From Lachnospira multipara ATCC 19207 (GTDB taxonomy: Bacteria > Bacillota > Clostridia > Lachnospirales > Lachnospiraceae): a stretch of 64,000 bases of DNA. Under the pieces are notes generated by a model. It saw only the letters and a program-made list of their open reading frames with translations, was not told where the DNA came from and ran no database searches. The stretch lies in the NCBI RefSeq assembly GCF_000424105.1, contig NZ_AUJG01000013.1:1-64000 (forward strand), given 5' to 3'. The position numbers were made by a program, and so were the translations under genes. Shown here in pieces: positions 59,364 through 64,000 of this stretch (positions within the stretch are counted from its first letter, which is position 1; every line of letters starts with the position of its first letter).

Positions 59364-60035
59364 ATGACTAATTCAATAGCAATAGATGGACCTGCAGGAG
59401 CAGGAAAAAGTACAATAGCAAAGCTTTTAGCAAAGGAGCTATCATACATTTACGTGGATACAGGCGCTATGTATAGAGCTATGGCTATTTATTTTAACGA
59501 GAATAAGGTAGATCCTGATGATGAGGCAGCAGTTAGTAAGGCTTGTGAAAATGTAAACATCGATATCGAGTACAAAGACGGAGTACAGCAGGTTATTTTA
59601 AATGGAACTAATGTGACACATTTACTTAGAGAAGAGGCTACAGGCAAGATGGCTTCAAAGACTTCTAAGTACAGTGCTGTTAGAACTAAGCTTGTGGACT
59701 TACAAAGAGAGCTTGCAAGAAAGAATGCGGTAATTATGGATGGCAGGGATATTGGTAGCGTAGTATTAACTGATGCATTTTTAAAGGTATTCCTAACTGC
59801 CACAAGCGATGCAAGAGCTAAGAGAAGATATGATGAATTAATTGCAAAGGGTGAGGATGCTAACTTTGAGGTTATAAAAAAGGACATTGAAGAAAGAGAC
59901 TATCAGGATTCTCACAGAGATATTTCTCCACTAAAGCAGGCAGAGGATGCAGTTTTAGTAGATAGCTCTAATATGACGATTGAAGAAGTGGTAGCTCATA
60001 TTAAGAATTTAATTGACCAAAGAAAAGAAAAATAA
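59364..60035 (+). CDS. cmk: Cytidylate kinase
   Basis: Phosphorylates CMP and dCMP. The 223-aa protein has the P-loop IDGPAGAGKST, YVDTGAMYRAMA, the CMP-binding VIMDGRDIGSVVL and the lid region YDELIAKGE with a DxxRDxxHRDISPL-type motif. SD AGGGAG is 7 bp upstream. It lies 20 bp after the flavoprotein gene and 34 bp before ispH. Confidence 0.97.
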   Translation: MTNSIAIDGPAGAGKSTIAKLLAKELSYIYVDTGAMYRAMAIYFNENKVDPDDEAAVSKACENVNIDIEYKDGVQQVILNGTNVTHLLREEATGKMASKTSKYSAVRTKLVDLQRELARKNAVIMDGRDIGSVVLTDAFLKVFLTATSDARAKRRYDELIAKGEDANFEVIKKDIEERDYQDSHRDISPLKQAEDAVLVDSSNMTIEEVVAHIKNLIDQRKEK

Positions 60036-60069
60036 ATTTAATCAGATTAGATTAAAGAAAGGATAAATT

Positions 60070-60933
60070 ATGGCTAAAATTATATTGGCAAAATCAGCAG
60101 GTTTTTGTTTTGGGGTTAAAAGAGCTGTAGATATGGTGTATAATCGTTTTGGCATGGAAAATGTTTATACCTATGGGCCAATTATACATAATGCTTGTGT
60201 AGTAGAAGATATAGAAAAAAATGGGGTTAAGGTAATTAAGGATGCTAGTGAAATAATCAATCCAACTACAGCCACTATTATTACTAGATCTCATGGTATT
60301 TCTAAGAAAACTGAAGACGCTCTTAGAGCAACAAAAGCGGAAATTGTAGATGCAACTTGCCCTTTTGTTTTAAAGATACATAAAATTGTAAAGGAAGAAA
60401 GCGCTAAGGGATCTCAAATAGTTATTATTGGTAATGAGAATCACCCGGAAGTTGAGGGCATTAAAGGCTGGGCAACAGGTGAGGTTTTCATTGTGGATAC
60501 TAAGGAAAAAGCTGAAAATATTAAGCTAGACCCTAGTAGAAATGTAGTTATAGTATCACAAACGACTTTTAATTATAAGAAATTTCAAGAATTAGTTGAA
60601 ATTTTAAGTAAAAAAGGTTACAATATTTCTATTCGTAATACGATTTGTAATGCTACTGAGGAACGTCAGACCGAGGCTAGACAAATCGCTAGCCAAGTAG
60701 ATTCGATGATTGTCATCGGAGACAGCAGCAGTTCCAATACACGTAAACTGTATGAGATTTGTTTGAACGAATGTCCAAATACGTTCTATATCCAAACAAT
60801 AAATGATCTTGAGCTTAGTAAGCTTAGTTCGTCAGACTACATAGGTATTACAGCAGGGGCTTCGACCCCACAGAATATCATCGAGGAGGTTTATACTAAT
60901 GTCAGAACAGAGTTTTGCAGAGATGTTAGATAA
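60070..60933 (+). CDS. ispH: 4-Hydroxy-3-methylbut-2-enyl diphosphate reductase
   Basis: The last enzyme of the MEP isoprenoid route, a [4Fe-4S] protein. The three cluster cysteines are Cys13 (AGFCFGVKRA), Cys97 (DATCPF) and Cys193 (NTICNAT). Substrate motifs GPIIHNACVV, TRSHGI, GNENHPEVEGIKGW and GASTPQNIIEEV are intact. The C-terminus reads on past the start of the S1 gene, overlapping it by 35 nt in another frame. In several clostridia IspH and S1 are one fused polypeptide, but here they are separate frames. Confidence 0.96.
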   Translation: MAKIILAKSAGFCFGVKRAVDMVYNRFGMENVYTYGPIIHNACVVEDIEKNGVKVIKDASEIINPTTATIITRSHGISKKTEDALRATKAEIVDATCPFVLKIHKIVKEESAKGSQIVIIGNENHPEVEGIKGWATGEVFIVDTKEKAENIKLDPSRNVVIVSQTTFNYKKFQELVEILSKKGYNISIRNTICNATEERQTEARQIASQVDSMIVIGDSSSSNTRKLYEICLNECPNTFYIQTINDLELSKLSSSDYIGITAGASTPQNIIEEVYTNVRTEFCRDVR

Positions 60934-61981
60934 TTCAGAATGGAAAGAAATTCATACAGGAGAGGTTGTTGAAGGTACTGTAATTGACGTTAAGGAAGAC
61001 CAGATCATTCTTAACATCGGCTATAAGGCAGATGGTATTATTACACGTAATGAATACACATCAACACCTGGTATGGATTTAAGAGAAGCAGTTAAGGTAG
61101 GCGATCCTTTAACAGTTAAGGTTTTAAAGACAAATGATGGAGAAGGTCAGGTCCTTCTTACATATAGAAAGCTTGTTGCTGATAACGGCAATAAGACATT
61201 AGAAGATAGCTTTAACAATCACACAGAAATCACAGGAACAGCTAAGTCAATTAAGGGTGGTTTAGAAGTAATTGTTGAAGAGTCAAGAGTATTTATTCCA
61301 GCTTCACTTGTATCTGATTCATTCGTAAAGGATTTATCAGTATTTAACGGTAAGGAAATTACATTTGTTGTAACAGAATATGATCCAAAGAATCGTAAGA
61401 TCATTGGTGATGCTAAGCAGATTATCCTTGCTAAGAAGGCAGAAGCTTCAAAGGCTTTACTTGCTAAGATTAAGGAAGGCGATACAATCGAAGGTACAGT
61501 TAAGAATGTAACAGACTTCGGTGCATTCATCGATTTAGGTGGTGTTGATGGTCTTCTTCATATTTCAGAAATGTCTTGGGGTAGAACAGAGAATCCTAAG
61601 AAGTTATATAAGGTTGGAGATTCAGTAAAGGCATTCATCAAGGAAATCAATGGTGAGAAGATTGCTCTTTCTGTTAAGTATCCAGATGCTAACCCATGGA
61701 ACGGCGCTGATGTTAAGTATGCTATCGGCAACGTTGTAAAGGGTAAGGTAGCTAGAATGACAGACTTTGGTGCTTTCATTCAGTTAGAAGACGGTATTGA
61801 TGCACTTCTTCATGTTTCACAGATTTCTAAGGAACACGTTAACAAGCCATCAGATGTATTATCAATTGGCCAGGAAGTAGAAGCTAAGGTTGTAGATTTC
61901 AATGATGCTGACAAGAAGATCTCTCTTTCAGTTAAGGCATTATCAGAAGATAACAACGAAGAAACAGTTGATGCTGAATAA
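60899..61981 (+). CDS. rpsA: 30S ribosomal protein S1-like, four S1 domains
   Basis: A 360-aa RNA-binding protein with S1 domains around residues 15-85, 100-165, 185-255 and 270-345. The best-kept repeats show GTVKNVTDFGAFIDLGGVDG and GKVARMTDFGAFIQLEDGID. Firmicutes S1 proteins have three to five domains and their role in initiation is less strict than in E. coli. Its own SD (GAGGAGG, 60882-60888) lies inside ispH. The heavy codon bias (GGT, AAG, AAC) suggests high expression. It ends in an acidic tail and a strong terminator. Confidence 0.93.
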   Translation: MSEQSFAEMLDNSEWKEIHTGEVVEGTVIDVKEDQIILNIGYKADGIITRNEYTSTPGMDLREAVKVGDPLTVKVLKTNDGEGQVLLTYRKLVADNGNKTLEDSFNNHTEITGTAKSIKGGLEVIVEESRVFIPASLVSDSFVKDLSVFNGKEITFVVTEYDPKNRKIIGDAKQIILAKKAEASKALLAKIKEGDTIEGTVKNVTDFGAFIDLGGVDGLLHISEMSWGRTENPKKLYKVGDSVKAFIKEINGEKIALSVKYPDANPWNGADVKYAIGNVVKGKVARMTDFGAFIQLEDGIDALLHVSQISKEHVNKPSDVLSIGQEVEAKVVDFNDADKKISLSVKALSEDNNEETVDAE

Positions 61982-62021
61982 TGTTTCAATTGCATAGCAA
62001 TTGATATCAATCTAATAATAA

Positions 62022-62063
62022 AACGCAGATTTTGATTAATTTCAAAATCTGCGTTATTTTTTG
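62022..62063. terminator. Terminator between rpsA and the convergent S4 gene
   Basis: AACGCAGATTTTGA and TCAAAATCTGCGTT form a perfect 14-bp stem, followed by T-run. A smaller hairpin CAATTGC/GCAATTG lies at 61987-62003. Confidence 0.92.
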
Positions 62064-62066
62064 CTC

Positions 62067-62825
62067 TTAAATATATTTTTCTAAATGCACATAAACCCTG
62101 CCGCTTTTGGTTTCTTTACCGTTCCCAAGGAAATTAAACTTTCCTATGCCTCTAATTACAAGGATGTCTTTATCCTTTAGCTTATAGCTTACATTTTCAT
62201 TTAGAAGGCCATTTACATAGATTTTCTTTGAAAGGAATAAATCCTTTACCTTGCTTCTAGAAAGCTTTGTAATGGAAGATACGACGGCATCTAGACGGGC
62301 TGAGGCAGCAATAAGTTCTAGCTCTTCCTTTTTACTTTCTATTCCTTCTAAATTGGCATCCTCTATAATTTCAAGCTTAACATTGGTGTGTCTAACCTTA
62401 TCTAGATTATCGATAATAAAATCGCTTATATGATCTAGGCAAAATAGATAAGCATCTAAATCCTTTATAACGATGTCCCCTAGCAATTCCCTTTTAATTC
62501 CAAGATTCATAAGGGCTCCTAGATAGTCCCTGTGATTTAGTTTTTCAGAAAACTTTGGAGTAAGGGGTGAAATCTTTATTAGCTTTATTGGAAAATCTAG
62601 ACTATAGCCTAAGTTTTCCTCACTTCCAAAGCGAATTATATTTCGCTCACTAGATTCATAACCACCAAAGCATTTTGACTCTATAAAGTTTAGCTCCTTT
62701 GATAGGCTATGATAAATGCTAAGCTCTGCAAGACTAAGGAAATTAGTGAAGGCAAAGCTATTAGTTTTATAAGCCTGGTTGGCTGTATCTATAATTTTTC
62801 TTTTAATTAATTCTTCTTCATTCAT
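62067..62825 (-). CDS. YlmH-like S4-domain RNA-binding protein
   Basis: A 252-aa protein. The N-terminal part has the YlmH landmarks FLSLAELSIYHSL, SERNIIRFG and KLNHRDYLGALMNLGIKRE. A C-terminal S4 domain (about 175-240; SARLDAVVSSITKLSRSKVK, KIYVNGLLNE) follows. In Bacillus YlmH lies in the cell-division ylm cluster and has been tied to rescue of stalled ribosomes. Here it is alone. SD not strong on the minus strand. Start ATG 62825. Confidence 0.9.
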   Translation of the reverse strand: MNEEELIKRKIIDTANQAYKTNSFAFTNFLSLAELSIYHSLSKELNFIESKCFGGYESSERNIIRFGSEENLGYSLDFPIKLIKISPLTPKFSEKLNHRDYLGALMNLGIKRELLGDIVIKDLDAYLFCLDHISDFIIDNLDKVRHTNVKLEIIEDANLEGIESKKEELELIAASARLDAVVSSITKLSRSKVKDLFLSKKIYVNGLLNENVSYKLKDKDILVIRGIGKFNFLGNGKETKSGRVYVHLEKYI

Positions 62826-62983
62826 AAAAATACCTCAAGTTTAAATAAGTTCCTAGTCTTAACTAATTATATACTATGATGACATTTTTATAAATAAAAA
62901 CTATCAATGACGACATATGAGAGGATAGTCGATATTATACAAACTCCACCAATTTGTATAAAAAATTGCAATTATTATATTTC

Positions 62984-63012
62984 TTGTTTATAAAGTCCAT
63001 TCATGCTATAAT
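62984..63012 (+). promoter_or_regulatory. Promoter of cheR
   Basis: TTGTTT (62984-62989), 17 bp, TATAAT (63007-63012), about 60 bp before cheR. Confidence 0.75.
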
Positions 63013-63074
63013 ATCTATATAAACTTTTTATACAATATGTGATTGTTCGTGACCAATCGCAGGAAAGAGGCAAC

Positions 63075-63854
63075 ATGATTAAAGATTACGAAGATTTCAA
63101 GAAGTTTGTATTCCAGACAACTTCAATTGATCTTAATGCCTACAAAGAGAGGCAGATGAAGAGACGTATTGATACTTTAATTTCCCGTAATAAGTTCCCG
63201 GATTATGAGACTTATTCTAAAGCCCTAAAGACAGACAAGGAAAAGTTAGATGAGTTTGTAAACTATCTAACTATTAATGTGTCGGAATTTTATAGAAATC
63301 CTAATTTATGGAGGACGCTTGAAACACAGATTTTACCAGATTTAATTAGCAAGTTTGGTCAGAATCTAAAGATCTGGTCAGCAGCTTGTTCTACAGGTGA
63401 TGAGCCATATTCTTTAGCTATGGTTATGGCAAAGCTTGTGCCAATAAATAAGGTTAAAATCTATGCCACAGACATTGATTCTCAGGTCTTAGAAAAGGCC
63501 CAGGATGGCGTTTATGGAGCAAATTCTCTATCAGGACTTCCAAAGGAATACAAGGACAAGTATTTTGAAAAGATGGGTGATAGATACTTTAAGATTTCAG
63601 ATGAAATCAAGAAGTGCGTAGATTTTAAGAAGGCAAATCTTTTAAAGGATAGTTATCCTTCAAATTGCCATTTAATCGTTTGCAGAAACGTAATGATTTA
63701 CTTTACAGAAGAGGCTAAGGATGAAATCTATAGAAAGTTTAACAGGTCCCTTGTAAAGGATGGCTGCCTCTTTGTTGGAAACACTGAGCAGATCATAAAT
63801 CATAAGGAATTAGGCTATGATTTTGACGAGCTCTTCTTCTATAGAAAAGTCTAA
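63075..63854 (+). CDS. cheR: Chemotaxis protein methyltransferase CheR
   Basis: Methylates glutamates on chemoreceptors using S-adenosylmethionine. The 259-aa product has the CheR N-domain (FKKFVFQTTSIDLNAYKERQ, MKRRIDTLI) and the SAM domain (IWSAACSTGDEPYSLAMVMA, IYATDIDSQVLEKA, CRNVMIYF). The C-terminal GNTEQI and FYRKV are also typical. The frame opens at a GTG (63039), but the SD AAAGAGG fixes ATG 63075. Like cheV it is a single gene, so chemotaxis functions are dispersed in this genome. Confidence 0.95.
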   Translation: MIKDYEDFKKFVFQTTSIDLNAYKERQMKRRIDTLISRNKFPDYETYSKALKTDKEKLDEFVNYLTINVSEFYRNPNLWRTLETQILPDLISKFGQNLKIWSAACSTGDEPYSLAMVMAKLVPINKVKIYATDIDSQVLEKAQDGVYGANSLSGLPKEYKDKYFEKMGDRYFKISDEIKKCVDFKKANLLKDSYPSNCHLIVCRNVMIYFTEEAKDEIYRKFNRSLVKDGCLFVGNTEQIINHKELGYDFDELFFYRKV

Positions 63855-63917
63855 GACCTAAAGCCTTAAACTTTTCTTTTGGGAAAGGGAAAACTAGCAC
63901 TTAAACTAATATGAATT

Positions 63918-63960
63918 AGCGGCGTACTTAATTAATACACTTAGGTATGCCGCTTTTTTT
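63918..63960 (+). terminator. Terminator of cheR
   Basis: AGCGGCGTAC pairs with GTATGCCGCT (one G-U) across a 17-nt loop, followed by T-run. The last 40 bases of the window hold nothing identifiable. Confidence 0.82.
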
Positions 63961-64000
63961 ATTGTCTCCATATCCTTTAATTCCATAAAAAGGTCATTTT

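Overview
The window is low-GC DNA from a motile, anaerobic, sugar- and pectin-fermenting Firmicute, most likely of the Lachnospiraceae (a Lachnospira/Butyrivibrio-like organism; inferred from gene content and codon use, not from a database search). Pointers are the rimP-nusA-ylxR-ylxQ-infB-rbfA-nrnA-truB-ribF operon in Firmicutes order, a divergent uxaC/uxaB-uxaA galacturonate locus with KDPG aldolase and KDG kinase nearby, a Na+-pumping decarboxylase cluster, an ispH-S1 gene pair, and scattered chemotaxis and flagellar genes (cheV, cheR, PilZ, yvyF-like).

Layout. 1-0.3 kb: start of an IS1182-like transposase running off the left edge. 0.4-6.5 kb: cheV, a very acidic/basic membrane protein coupled to hisH-hisF, ung, and a small membrane protein. 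6.7-20.4 kb: tRNA-Glu, the nusA-infB operon, rpsO and pnp (both with structured leaders), a HIT protein, YebC and a PilZ protein. 20.5-25.5 kb: hexuronate catabolism (uxaC divergent from uxaB-uxaA). 25.6-33.5 kb: a markedly AT-richer island encoding a LytTR response regulator, a GHKL histidine kinase, a small secreted protein, two membrane-anchored extracytoplasmic proteins, one ABC ATPase and four membrane proteins. 33.6-38 kb: cstA, a KDPG aldolase with a C-terminal extension, and kdgK. 38-44 kb: two large surface proteins (Big_2 repeats; TPR plus chitobiase-C-like domains). 44.2-46.7 kb: an NfnAB-like flavoprotein pair. 47-49.8 kb: thiN, a C39-like lipoprotein and an unknown membrane protein. 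50-55.4 kb: an acyl-CoA carboxyltransferase, OadG-like subunit, biotin carrier, Na+-pump beta subunit and pyruvate/oxaloacetate carboxyltransferase. 55.5-64 kb: a small unknown protein, a YvyF-like protein, a sodium symporter, a flavoprotein, cmk-ispH-rpsA, a YlmH-like S4 protein and cheR.

How the genes work together. uxaC, uxaB, uxaA, kdgK and eda form a complete galacturonate-to-pyruvate/GAP route. The decarboxylase cluster and Nfn are energy and redox modules that could handle the resulting carbon and electrons. The 25.6-33.5 kb island interrupts this metabolic neighbourhood. It looks like a self-contained signalling, secretion or immunity module and is the best candidate for an undescribed system. 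The intergenic DNA also carries a dispersed palindromic repeat family (two 56-bp copies identical at 55 positions, plus partial copies), short tandem repeats shared by two distant loci, and a long 5' hairpin on the pnp mRNA. No CRISPR array, rRNA or prophage was seen.
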